From CAYWPG01 sp964460035 (lineage in GTDB: Bacteria; Pseudomonadota; Gammaproteobacteria; Nitrococcales; AK92): a DNA stretch of 64,000 nt. Both the position numbers and the translations under genes were made by a program. The notes beneath the pieces were generated by a model. It saw only the letters and a program-made list of their open reading frames with translations, searched no databases and was not told the origin of the DNA. Below are positions 54,339-62,039 of the stretch, piece after piece (within the stretch, counting starts at the first letter, position 1; each line of letters starts with the position of its first letter). Location of the stretch: positions 3,054 through 67,053 of the forward strand of contig CAYWPG010000018.1 of assembly GCA_964460035.1 (NCBI GenBank), given 5' to 3'.

Positions 54339-55703
54339 ATGGCGACCAGCAAAGAGACTATGAGCGGCAGCGCCGCCTTGGCGCAGTTCGCCGCCGAGCT
54401 GCGCTTCGACTCGATTCCAGCCAGCGTCGTCGACCGTGCCGAGGATCTGTTCCTCGACTGGGTGGGGTCGGCTCTGGCAGGCAAGGGTGCGCGCCCGGTC
54501 GAAACGATAGCGCGCTTCGCGGCCGCGATGGGGCCGGCGACTGGGGCCAGCGAAGTGCTGGTCTCGCGTCGACGCACTTCGGCGCTGTTCGCAGCGCTGG
54601 TCAATGGCGCATCCTCGCACGTGGTGGAGCAGGACGATGTGCACAACGGTTCGGTGTTTCACCCCGCAACGGTGGTGTTTCCCGCGGCGCTGGCAGTAGC
54701 CCAGGAAAAAGGCTGCAGCGGCAAGGAGTTCCTGACCGCGGTCACGGCCGGATACGAGGTGGGGATCCGCATTGGCGAGTTTCTCGCGCGCTCGCATTAT
54801 CGGATCTTTCACACCACCGGCACCGCCGGCACGCTGGCCGCGGCGGCCGCTGCGGGCAGACTGCTGGGCTTGAATGGCGAGCAGATGCTGCATGCGCTGG
54901 GCAGCGCCGGTACGCAGGCCGCCGGGTTGTGGGAGTTCCTGCGCGATGCCGCCGACTCCAAACAATTGCACACGGCCAAGGCGGCCGCGGACGGCTTGCT
55001 GGCGGCCTATCTGGCGCAAGCCGGCTTTACCGGCGCCCGCCGTATCTTGGAAGGAGAACAGGGAATGGCGGCGGGCATGTCCACCGATGCCGATCCAAGC
55101 AAGCTGGTGGACGGGTTAGGTAGCCGCTGGGCGTTGGCGGAGACCTCGTTCAAGTACCACGCTTCCTGCCGCCACACGCATCCGGCTGCCGATGCGCTGC
55201 TGCAGGTGATCGAAGCGCACGATCTGGCGCCCGACGATATCGCCCGCGTGGTCGCGCATGTGCACCAGGGCGCCATCGATGTTCTGGGGCCGGTGATCGT
55301 GCCGCAGAGCGTTCACCAGGCCAAGTTTTCCATGGGTACCACACTGGGCCTCATAGCACTGCACCGCTATGCCGGCATACAGGAGTTCGAGCGCGACTAC
55401 CTGAAGGTGGCCGACTTTCGCGACCGGGTGAGCATGGAACTGGACCCCGAGGTCGATGCCGCCTACCCCAAGCGCTGGATAGGCAAGGTGACCGTGGAAA
55501 CGGTGGACGGGCGTGTGCTTCATGGCCGGGTGGATGAGCCCAAGGGCGATCCGGGCAACACCTTGACGCGGCCCGAGCTGGAAGCCAAGGCAAGACGCCT
55601 GGCGGCCTTCAGCGGCGCTGCCAGCGAGGCGGAAATGGATCGTTTGATCGAGCGTATCTGGTCATTGCGCGATGCCGCGAACTTGAGCGCGCTGATCGGC
55701 TGA
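54339..55703 (+). CDS. MmgE/PrpD family protein
   Basis: A 454-residue relative of 2-methylcitrate dehydratase and of cis-aconitate decarboxylase. Motifs include LFLDWVGSALAGKGARP, VVEQDDVHNGSVFHPATVV and FKYHASCRHTHPAADAL. It is a distant paralogue of PrpD at 49392, and an MmgE/PrpD gene also accompanies the itaconate genes of Pseudomonas. It may dehydrate or isomerise a tricarboxylic or C5 acid; the reaction is unknown. GAGGAGG lies before the ATG. Confidence 0.85.
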   Translation: MATSKETMSGSAALAQFAAELRFDSIPASVVDRAEDLFLDWVGSALAGKGARPVETIARFAAAMGPATGASEVLVSRRRTSALFAALVNGASSHVVEQDDVHNGSVFHPATVVFPAALAVAQEKGCSGKEFLTAVTAGYEVGIRIGEFLARSHYRIFHTTGTAGTLAAAAAAGRLLGLNGEQMLHALGSAGTQAAGLWEFLRDAADSKQLHTAKAAADGLLAAYLAQAGFTGARRILEGEQGMAAGMSTDADPSKLVDGLGSRWALAETSFKYHASCRHTHPAADALLQVIEAHDLAPDDIARVVAHVHQGAIDVLGPVIVPQSVHQAKFSMGTTLGLIALHRYAGIQEFERDYLKVADFRDRVSMELDPEVDAAYPKRWIGKVTVETVDGRVLHGRVDEPKGDPGNTLTRPELEAKARRLAAFSGAASEAEMDRLIERIWSLRDAANLSALIG

Positions 55704-55811
55704 GAGCTGCGAGATTGGAAGAGTGAACGCGCGGAAAATGCTGGAAGGCAAAGCGATGGCGGTTACCGGCTCCGGAGGAGCCAATGTATTCGGTTGGGAG
55801 ACTGTGTAGTC

Positions 55812-56237
55812 ATGGCGGCGACCGCTACGGTCTGGACATTGGAAGACGAGATTGCCTGGAACCTCAACAGCCCGTTTCGCCAGCACTTGGGCATGCAAGT
55901 CGAGGAGGTTCGCCCCGAAGGGATAGCGGTGATCTCAATGGTCGTCACCGATAACCTCCTGCAGGCTTACCGTGTGGTGCACGGCGGTATCCACTGCGTG
56001 CTTATAGACACCGTGCTGGGCGCCGCGGTGCGTGCCGGTTACGGCCGCGACGTCAAGGCGTTGACCACCGATCTGAACGTCAGCTTCTTGCGGCCCAGCG
56101 GTCTGGGGCAGCTGGTCGCGAAGGCGGAGATGATCAAAATGGGGCGCACCATCGCGGTAGGACACGGCGAAGTCCTCGATGCCCAGGGGCGCCAGGTGGC
56201 TGTCGGCCGCGGCTCGTTCATGGTTACCACCGAGTAG
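55812..56237 (+). CDS. PaaI-like hot-dog thioesterase
   Basis: A 141-residue single hot-dog protein with VVHGGIHCVLIDTVLGAAVRA (the HGG and catalytic acid region) and KALTTDLNVSFLRP. These are acyl-CoA thioesterases that release CoA from stalled intermediates. A TTG at 55794 is in frame, but the ATG at 55812 matches the family start. It converges with the LysR gene. Confidence 0.85.
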   Translation: MAATATVWTLEDEIAWNLNSPFRQHLGMQVEEVRPEGIAVISMVVTDNLLQAYRVVHGGIHCVLIDTVLGAAVRAGYGRDVKALTTDLNVSFLRPSGLGQLVAKAEMIKMGRTIAVGHGEVLDAQGRQVAVGRGSFMVTTE

Positions 56238-56333
56238 GCGCTCGTTGCCGGCCGCCGCGCCGAGCAAGAGGAAGGGGCGGTTTGGCTGCGCCTTTCGAAT
56301 TTGGTTCGGGGCTGGTGGCCGGTTGCGCTCGGC

Positions 56334-57254
56334 TCAGGTGCCGGATGCTTCTTCCGCGGGGACCGTGGCCACCAGGTAGTCCACCAGTTCGCGAGCGAAT
56401 GCCGGCAGCGTTTTCAGCTCGCGTACGCAAATCTTCAATTCGCGCTCGGCCCAGGGGTTGCTCAGCTCCACGACATGGATCGCTGCCGTGCGCATGTGGC
56501 GCAGCGCGGCCGAGCGCTGCAGCACTCCGATTCCCGCGTTGGCCTCGACCATTCGGCACAGGGCATCGAAACTGGATACCTGTACCCGCACCGACATGGT
56601 GCCGCCCTGGTCGCTGACGATGCGATTCATAAACGCATAGATCGCGCTGCCGGCATGCAGCGAAACGAAGTCATAGTCCAGCACTTCTTCGAATGCGATG
56701 CGTTTGCGCTGCGCAAGAGGGTGGTTGCGGGCGGTGGCCAGTACCAGTCTGTCCTTCTGATACGGCAAGGTTTCCAGGCCCTCGGTGCGCACCGTGCCGG
56801 CAACGATTCCTATGTCGATGACGCCATCCTGCAGTGCGCGGATGATGTCGTCGCTCATGCGTTCCTCAAGATCGACGGTAAGCTGAGGCCGTGCGGCCAG
56901 GAACGCGCCTAGCGCGGAGGGCAGAAACTCGGTCATGGCGGTCGTGTTCGCGAACATGCGTATACGGCCCTTGATGCCTTCCGAGTACTGGAGCAGATCG
57001 CCGTGCAGGTGTTCGACCTGCTGAAGAATCGCCAGCGCGTTGCGCAGCATGGCCTTGCCCGGCGGCGTGAGCGTGACGCCGCCGCTGGTTCTATAGAACA
57101 GCTTGGTACCCAGCGCGTCCTCCAGATTCTTGATCCGCATGCTGGCCGCCGCGAGCGAGATGCACGAGCGCTCGGCGCCGCGGGTGAGGCTGTTGGCTTC
57201 GGCGATATTAACGAAGAGCCTGAGATCGACAAGGTCGAAGAGTAGACGCTGCAT
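56334..57254 (-). CDS. LysR-family transcriptional regulator
   Basis: A 306-residue LysR regulator. The N-terminal winged HTH is DLVDLRLFVNIAEANSLTRG through AAASMRIKNLEDALGTKLFYR; the effector domain follows (about 90-295). I use the ATG at 57252-57254, preceded by GGAGA. It is divergent from the CoA-transferase at 57478, with a 223-bp control region, and probably governs the flanking acyl-CoA cluster, as a LysR does for the itaconate genes in Pseudomonas. Confidence 0.9.
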   Translation of the reverse strand: MQRLLFDLVDLRLFVNIAEANSLTRGAERSCISLAAASMRIKNLEDALGTKLFYRTSGGVTLTPPGKAMLRNALAILQQVEHLHGDLLQYSEGIKGRIRMFANTTAMTEFLPSALGAFLAARPQLTVDLEERMSDDIIRALQDGVIDIGIVAGTVRTEGLETLPYQKDRLVLATARNHPLAQRKRIAFEEVLDYDFVSLHAGSAIYAFMNRIVSDQGGTMSVRVQVSSFDALCRMVEANAGIGVLQRSAALRHMRTAAIHVVELSNPWAERELKICVRELKTLPAFARELVDYLVATVPAEEASGT

Positions 57255-57477
57255 CGCGGTCTCCGGTTTGGGTGCGTCGGCTGATGGCCACAGGGCGTTG
57301 ATGCTAACAGCCCACGCGGATGGCGGTGAGTGTACTTGCTCCAACTTCGGTCAAGGACAGCTCTCGGGCATATGAGAGGCTTTGCTGGACAGAGGGGAAA
57401 CGACGCGTAGGCTAGGACTGAGCTTGTGGCTCAGCTTCACGGCATCTCGCGCAGACTAGAACAAGGGGGAGAGCGCT
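57255..57477. promoter_or_regulatory. Divergent LysR / CoA-transferase control region
   Basis: Two dyads lie here: CTCTC-N8-GAGAG (57361-57378) and the perfect CTGAGC-TTGTG-GCTCAG (57418-57434), centred about 50 bp before the CoA-transferase start. They are candidates for the LysR binding site, though neither is a textbook T-N11-A box. GGGGGAGAG is the ribosome site of the 57478 gene. Confidence 0.5.
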
Positions 57478-58611
57478 ATGGGACCGCTGGCAGGTTATAG
57501 GGTGGTCGAACTGGAGGGGCTGGGGCCGGCTCCGTTCTGCGGAATGCTGCTGGCGGATATGGGGGCCGAGGTCATTTCGGTCACGCGGCCTGCGGTCGTC
57601 GCCCAGGGTGGGCGCGCTCCGCAAATCAGCGAGCGCGGCAAGAAGTCTATCGCTATCGACCTTAAGCGGCCCGAAGGCGTCGAGCTGCTGCTCGCGCTGT
57701 GCGAAACCGCCGATGCGTTGATAGAGGGCTTTAGACCCGGCGTAGCCGAGCGGCTGGGCATAGGGCCCGACCAATGCCTGCAGCGTAACCCTAAGCTGGT
57801 GTACGGCCGGATGACAGGTTGGGGACAGACCGGCCCGCTGGCGCAGGCGGCAGGACACGACATCAACTACATCGCGCTCTCCGGCGCGTTGCACGCGATA
57901 GGGCGCGCCGGCGAACGGCCGTTGCCGCCGCTGAATCTGGTGGGGGATTTCGGCGGGGGTGGGATGTTCCTTGCCTTCGGCGTAGTGTGTGCGTTATTGG
58001 AGGCTCAGCGCTCCGGGCGAGGCCAGATCATCGATGCGTCCATGGTCGAGGGTTCCGCCGTGCTCATGAGCATGATGTACTCGTTCATGGCGCAAGGCAT
58101 GTGGAAGGATGAGCGTGGGGCGAACCTGCTCGACGGGGCGGCGCATTTCTACGATACCTACGAGACACGCGACGGCAAGCATATCGCGATCGGTTCCATC
58201 GAGCCGCAGTTCTACCAGCTGCTGATGGAAGCCACTGGGGTCGATCTTACGGCGTTTGGCGAGCAGCTCGACCCGCGCACCTGGCCGGCCGCCCGCGAGG
58301 CGCTGGGCAGCGTTTTCAAGCAAAAGACACGCGAGGAGTGGTGCGAGCTGTTGGAGGGCACCGACGTATGCTTTGCGCCGGTACTCTCCATGAGCGAAGC
58401 GCCGCACCATCCGCACAATCGATTTCGCCAATCGTTCATCGAGATCGACGGGATGCTGCAGCCGGCGCCCGCGCCACGCTTCAGTCGTACGCCCGCAGAA
58501 GTCTCGCATCCGCCCCCGCGGCCCGGGGCCGACACCGATGCGGTGCTCCAAGGCCTTGGTTGCGACAAGGACCAGCTGGCGGCGCTACGAGCCCAAGGCG
58601 TGGTGGCATAG
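57478..58611 (+). CDS. Family III CoA-transferase (racemase/BbsF-like)
   Basis: A 377-residue CaiB/BaiF protein with VVELEGLGPAPFCGMLLADM, DLKRPEGVELLLALC, GWGQTGPLAQAAGHDINYIA and DASMVEGSAVLMSMMYSF. The GHDINY block and 'GPAPF' start are shared with alpha-methylacyl-CoA racemases, so it may racemise rather than transfer CoA. It is first in a three-gene unit controlled from the LysR intergenic region. Confidence 0.87.
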   Translation: MGPLAGYRVVELEGLGPAPFCGMLLADMGAEVISVTRPAVVAQGGRAPQISERGKKSIAIDLKRPEGVELLLALCETADALIEGFRPGVAERLGIGPDQCLQRNPKLVYGRMTGWGQTGPLAQAAGHDINYIALSGALHAIGRAGERPLPPLNLVGDFGGGGMFLAFGVVCALLEAQRSGRGQIIDASMVEGSAVLMSMMYSFMAQGMWKDERGANLLDGAAHFYDTYETRDGKHIAIGSIEPQFYQLLMEATGVDLTAFGEQLDPRTWPAAREALGSVFKQKTREEWCELLEGTDVCFAPVLSMSEAPHHPHNRFRQSFIEIDGMLQPAPAPRFSRTPAEVSHPPPRPGADTDAVLQGLGCDKDQLAALRAQGVVA

Positions 58612-58651
58612 TCATAGCCCATGCGGTAAGTACAGGAGAGACCCGATCGCC

Positions 58652-59323
58652 ATGAACGTCAGCGAGGCGCTCGCCAGCCGCCGTTCCATACGCGCTTTTT
58701 TGGATAAGCCGGTGGATGGAGCCCTGATTCGCCGCGTGCTCGCGAAGGCAGCGCGCGCGCCATCGGGGGGGAATTTGCAGCCCTGGCATATTTTCGTGGT
58801 CGGGGGCGAGCGGCTTGCCCAGCTCAAGACCGTCATGCGCGAGCGGGTCGCGCAGTGCCCCGACGGCGAGCGCATGGAGTATCACATCTACCCGCCGCAG
58901 CTGGTGTCGCCCTACCGCGACCGGCGCTTCGCGGTCGGCGAGCAGATGTACGCCTTACTTGGTGTGCCGCGCGAGGATAAGGCGGCACGCCGGGCCTGGT
59001 TTGCTCGCAACTATCAGTTCTTCGGCGCGCCGCTGGCGCTGTTCTGCTATGTGGACCGTCGCATGGGCCTGCCGCAGTGGTCCGATCTGGGCATGTACCT
59101 GCAATCGGTAATGCTGCTGCTCAGAGAGGAAGGGGTGGATAGCTGCGCTCAGGAATGTTGGGCGGCATATCAGGAGACCATCGGCCGCTTTCTAGACGCT
59201 CCAGCGGAGCTGATGCTGTTCACCGGCATGGCGATCGGCTACCGTGATCCCGCGCATCCTATCAATGCGCTGCAGACGGAGCGGGCGCCGCTGGAGGATT
59301 TCGCGCGTTTCGACGGTATCTGA
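58652..59323 (+). CDS. Nitroreductase family flavoprotein
   Basis: A 223-residue FMN-dependent protein: RRSIRAFLDKPVD at 10-22, ARAPSGGNLQPWHIFVV, SDLGMYLQSVMLLL and GMAIGYRDP are nitroreductase motifs. Members reduce nitro groups, quinones or enoates using NAD(P)H. Between two CoA-transferases it might reduce an enoyl acid, but that is inference. AGGAGAG precedes the ATG at 58652; the open frame further upstream is not used. Confidence 0.88.
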   Translation: MNVSEALASRRSIRAFLDKPVDGALIRRVLAKAARAPSGGNLQPWHIFVVGGERLAQLKTVMRERVAQCPDGERMEYHIYPPQLVSPYRDRRFAVGEQMYALLGVPREDKAARRAWFARNYQFFGAPLALFCYVDRRMGLPQWSDLGMYLQSVMLLLREEGVDSCAQECWAAYQETIGRFLDAPAELMLFTGMAIGYRDPAHPINALQTERAPLEDFARFDGI

Positions 59324-59422
59324 TCGGCCGTAAGCGGCCCAGGTGGACACGCCGCCTGCTCGGTGGCAGCGGTGGTTGTGTCGGGTCGTGGGCGACTTAG
59401 GTTTTCATAGTTGGGGAGCACC

Positions 59423-60646
59423 ATGCCAGGCGCACTTTCGCATATTCGCGTACTCGATCTTTCGCGTGTTCTCGCAGGCCCGTGGGCCTCGCAGATTCTT
59501 GCCGACCTCGGAGCCGAGGTTATCAAGATCGAGCGTCCAGGCAGCGGCGACGATACCCGCGCCTGGGGGCCGCCGTACGCCAAGGACGAGAAGGGAGCGG
59601 ATACCTCCGAGTCCGCGTATTACTTGTGCGCGAACCGCAACAAGAAGTCGGTCGCTGTGGATATCACCAAGCCAGCCGGACAGCGTGTGGTGCGGGAGCT
59701 GGCTGCGAAGTCGGACATTCTGTTGGAGAATTTCAAGGTGGGCGGGCTGCGCAAGTATGGGCTGGACTATGACAGCCTGGCGGCGCTGAATCCGCGCCTC
59801 ATCTACTGCTCCATTACCGGTTTCGGACAGACTGGGCCCTATGCTGCGCGCGCCGGCTACGATTTCCTGATTCAGGGCATGGGCGGCCTGATGAGCGTTA
59901 CCGGCCACCGCGACGGCGATGCCGGCGCCGGGCCTATGAAGGTGGGGGTTGCCCTGGCCGACATCATGACGGGCCTGTATGCCTCCACTGCGATACTCGC
60001 CGCCCTTGCGCATCGCGATGTCAGCGGCATCGGGCAGCACATCGATCTGGCGCTGCTGGATGTGCAGGTCGCTTGCCTGGCCAATCAGAGCATGAACTAC
60101 CTGACCACCGGCACCGTACCGCAGCGACTGGGCAACTCGCATCCTAACGTGGTTCCGTATCAGGATTTCCCTACCGCCGACGGCGATATGATTCTTGCTG
60201 TGGGCAACGACAGCCAGTTCGAAAAGCTCTGTCAGGCGATCGGACGGCCGGAGTGGGCGCGCGATCCGCGTTTCGCAACCAACGCGGCGCGCGTTGCGCA
60301 TCGTAACGAGCTGATACCGGCTTTGCGGCAAGCAACGGTGATGCGCACCACCGCCGAGTGGATAGAGTTGCTGGAGCGCATGGGCGTGCCGTGCGGCCCG
60401 ATCAACAACGTGGCGCAAGTGTTCGATGACCCGCAAGTGCGCGCTCGCGGCATGAAGATCGAGCTGCCGCATCCGCTCGCCGGGCAGGTGCCGCTGGTGG
60501 CCAGCCCTATTCGTCTTTCGGCCACGCCGGTGCAGTATCGCAGCGCGCCGCCCACGCTAGGCCAGCACACGCGGGAGGTGTTGAGCGAACTGCTGGAAAT
60601 GGACGAGCAAACGATCGCGCAGCTGGCGCAGGAGGGCGCGATTTAG
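59423..60646 (+). CDS. Family III CoA-transferase (dicarboxylate CoA-transferase-like)
   Basis: A 407-residue CaiB/BaiF enzyme: VLDLSRVLAGPWASQILADL, ANRNKKSVAVD, YCSITGFGQTGPYA, MKVGVALADIMTGLYAS and LGNSHPNVVPYQDF. The overall pattern is close to succinyl-CoA:glutarate and formyl-CoA transferases; dicarboxylate activation is likely. GGGGAG lies before the ATG at 59423. Its 3' end meets a REP-like inverted repeat. Confidence 0.88.
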   Translation: MPGALSHIRVLDLSRVLAGPWASQILADLGAEVIKIERPGSGDDTRAWGPPYAKDEKGADTSESAYYLCANRNKKSVAVDITKPAGQRVVRELAAKSDILLENFKVGGLRKYGLDYDSLAALNPRLIYCSITGFGQTGPYAARAGYDFLIQGMGGLMSVTGHRDGDAGAGPMKVGVALADIMTGLYASTAILAALAHRDVSGIGQHIDLALLDVQVACLANQSMNYLTTGTVPQRLGNSHPNVVPYQDFPTADGDMILAVGNDSQFEKLCQAIGRPEWARDPRFATNAARVAHRNELIPALRQATVMRTTAEWIELLERMGVPCGPINNVAQVFDDPQVRARGMKIELPHPLAGQVPLVASPIRLSATPVQYRSAPPTLGQHTREVLSELLEMDEQTIAQLAQEGAI

Positions 60647-60702
60647 TGAGAGCTGCAAATCTCCGCGTTCCCTGCTAACCCTGGAAAGCCCTTCGTACCC
60701 AG

Positions 60703-60757
60703 GGGGCTCCCACGGAAGCCGGCCCCCCTGCCTGCTGAAATTCCCTGTGGGAGCCCC
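60703..60757. repeat. REP-like inverted repeat between convergent genes
   Basis: GGGGCTCCCAC (60703-60713) and GTGGGAGCCCC (60747-60757) form a perfect 11-bp stem that extends with a CT bulge through GGAA/TTCC; a C-rich loop lies inside. The sequence CCTGTGGGAGC is typical of gammaproteobacterial REP elements. It sits between two converging genes and could act as a bidirectional terminator. Confidence 0.7.
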
Positions 60758-60776
60758 GGACGCCATGGAACCGTGG

Positions 60777-61577
60777 TCAGTTGCCGGTGAACTTCGGCTG
60801 GCGCTTCTCCAGAAAAGCCGTTCGTGCCTCTTCATAGTCGGCCGTGGCATGGGCCAGGGCTTGCATGGCCGCCGACAGTTCCAGCAGGGTATCGAGCTTC
60901 ACATGGCGTCCTTCGCGCAGCAGGCGCTTGGTCAGGCGCACGGCGTGAGGTGGGTTGGCGGCGATGCGGCGTGCCAAGGCGCGCGCGTGGTCGAGCAACT
61001 CGGCGTCGGGGACCACTTTCGAGACCAGGCCGCAGGCCAATGCCTCCTGGGCATCGATCGGGTCGCCGGTAAAGGACATTTCGCAAGCCTTGGAGAATCC
61101 TACGATGCGCGGCAACAACCAAGCGCCGCCGTCGCCGGGAACGATTCCTAGCTTGACGAAGCTCTCCGCAAAGCGCGCGCTTTCGCCGGCGATGCGTATG
61201 TCGCACATGCAAGCCAGATCGCAGCCGGCGCCGATCGCCGGGCCATTGACAGCTGCGATTACTGGCACTTCCAGTTGTTCGAACACCAGTGGCAGGCGTT
61301 GTATGCCTTGCTTGTAGTTCTTGCGCGTGCGTACCGGCAATTCGTCCACCAAGCCGCCGCCGGCATGCATGTTCTTCAGGTTGCCGCCAGAGGAGAACGC
61401 CGAGCCGGCACCGGTGAGTATGATGACTCGCACCTCGGGGTTGGCGTCCAGCTCTTTCATACGCGTTTCCAGCGCGTCGACCATGTCCAGGTCGGAAATC
61501 GGGTTACGCAGCTCGGGGCGGTTCAGAGTGACGGTGGCAATGCCGTCGACGAGTTCGGTCAGGACCAATTCGGTCAT
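60777..61577 (-). CDS. Crotonase-family protein with atypical active site
   Basis: A 266-residue enoyl-CoA hydratase/isomerase relative. The oxyanion-hole segments FSSGGNLKNM and NGPAIGAGCDLACMCD are normal. The two hydratase glutamates (Glu144 and Glu164 in rat) are replaced: Asp120 in GAGCD and Phe140 in ESFVKLGIVPGDGG. The FVKLGIVPGDGGAWLLPR block resembles PaaG-type isomerases, which use an Asp in that loop. So an isomerase is likelier than a hydratase. It is single and convergent with the CoA-transferase. Confidence 0.85.
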   Translation of the reverse strand: MTELVLTELVDGIATVTLNRPELRNPISDLDMVDALETRMKELDANPEVRVIILTGAGSAFSSGGNLKNMHAGGGLVDELPVRTRKNYKQGIQRLPLVFEQLEVPVIAAVNGPAIGAGCDLACMCDIRIAGESARFAESFVKLGIVPGDGGAWLLPRIVGFSKACEMSFTGDPIDAQEALACGLVSKVVPDAELLDHARALARRIAANPPHAVRLTKRLLREGRHVKLDTLLELSAAMQALAHATADYEEARTAFLEKRQPKFTGN

Positions 61578-62039
61578 GAGGTTCTCCTGTTCTACAGAGA
61601 GGGCGGTAGCCGCCCACAGGGCCGAAAGAGATCGCAGATGATACAGCGCTGGTGCGTCTTGATCCGAACGCCGTCTGACGCCGCCACAATTTTGACGTCA
61701 AGAGGCCCTGCTCCGTGGAATGCTCGCGGGGCGAGCGAAGAGTGCCAATCGATTGACACCATTCCATCTGTAATACCTGCACCGGACCCGTTAGCCGGCG
61801 GTTAAGAGAAGCCGGTCCCTGCTTCCGCTACCTCCTCAAGGAGGCGTCTTGGAATAGGAGGGTGCCTGTTCGAGGCACAGAACTTGCAGTTGCCGTACCC
61901 GAAAAGTCAGTGCGCCCCCGGACTTTCGTGTCCCTTGGACCAGGGATTATCAGTCCAAGGGGGGCTTGGTAGCGCGTGTTGTGGCGTGACGGGCGCTGGC
62001 TGGGCCGTGTCACATACGGTGCGGGAACGGGAGAGAAGG
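61578..62039. other. Intergenic region with four successive hairpins
   Basis: No gene is seen in 462 bp. In 61831-61961 four stems follow one another: CCTCC-TCAA-GGAGG (61831-61844), GTGCCT-GTTCG-AGGCAC (61862-61878), an interrupted CGAAAaGTC/GGACTTTCG (about 61899-61926) and CCCTTGGAC-N12-GTCCAAGGG (61932-61940 with 61953-61961). This could be a structured leader of the downstream GT41 gene or a small RNA. No known riboswitch core is recognised. Confidence 0.5.

Noticed and set aside
59405..60472. Minus-strand frame of 355 codons under the third CoA-transferase
   Set aside because: The plus-strand CoA-transferase has all family motifs; the reverse frame has none.
61780..61960. Riboswitch (cobalamin or cyclic-di-GMP type) before the GT41 gene
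   Set aside because: Several hairpins exist, but none of the conserved core sequences of these riboswitches can be found.
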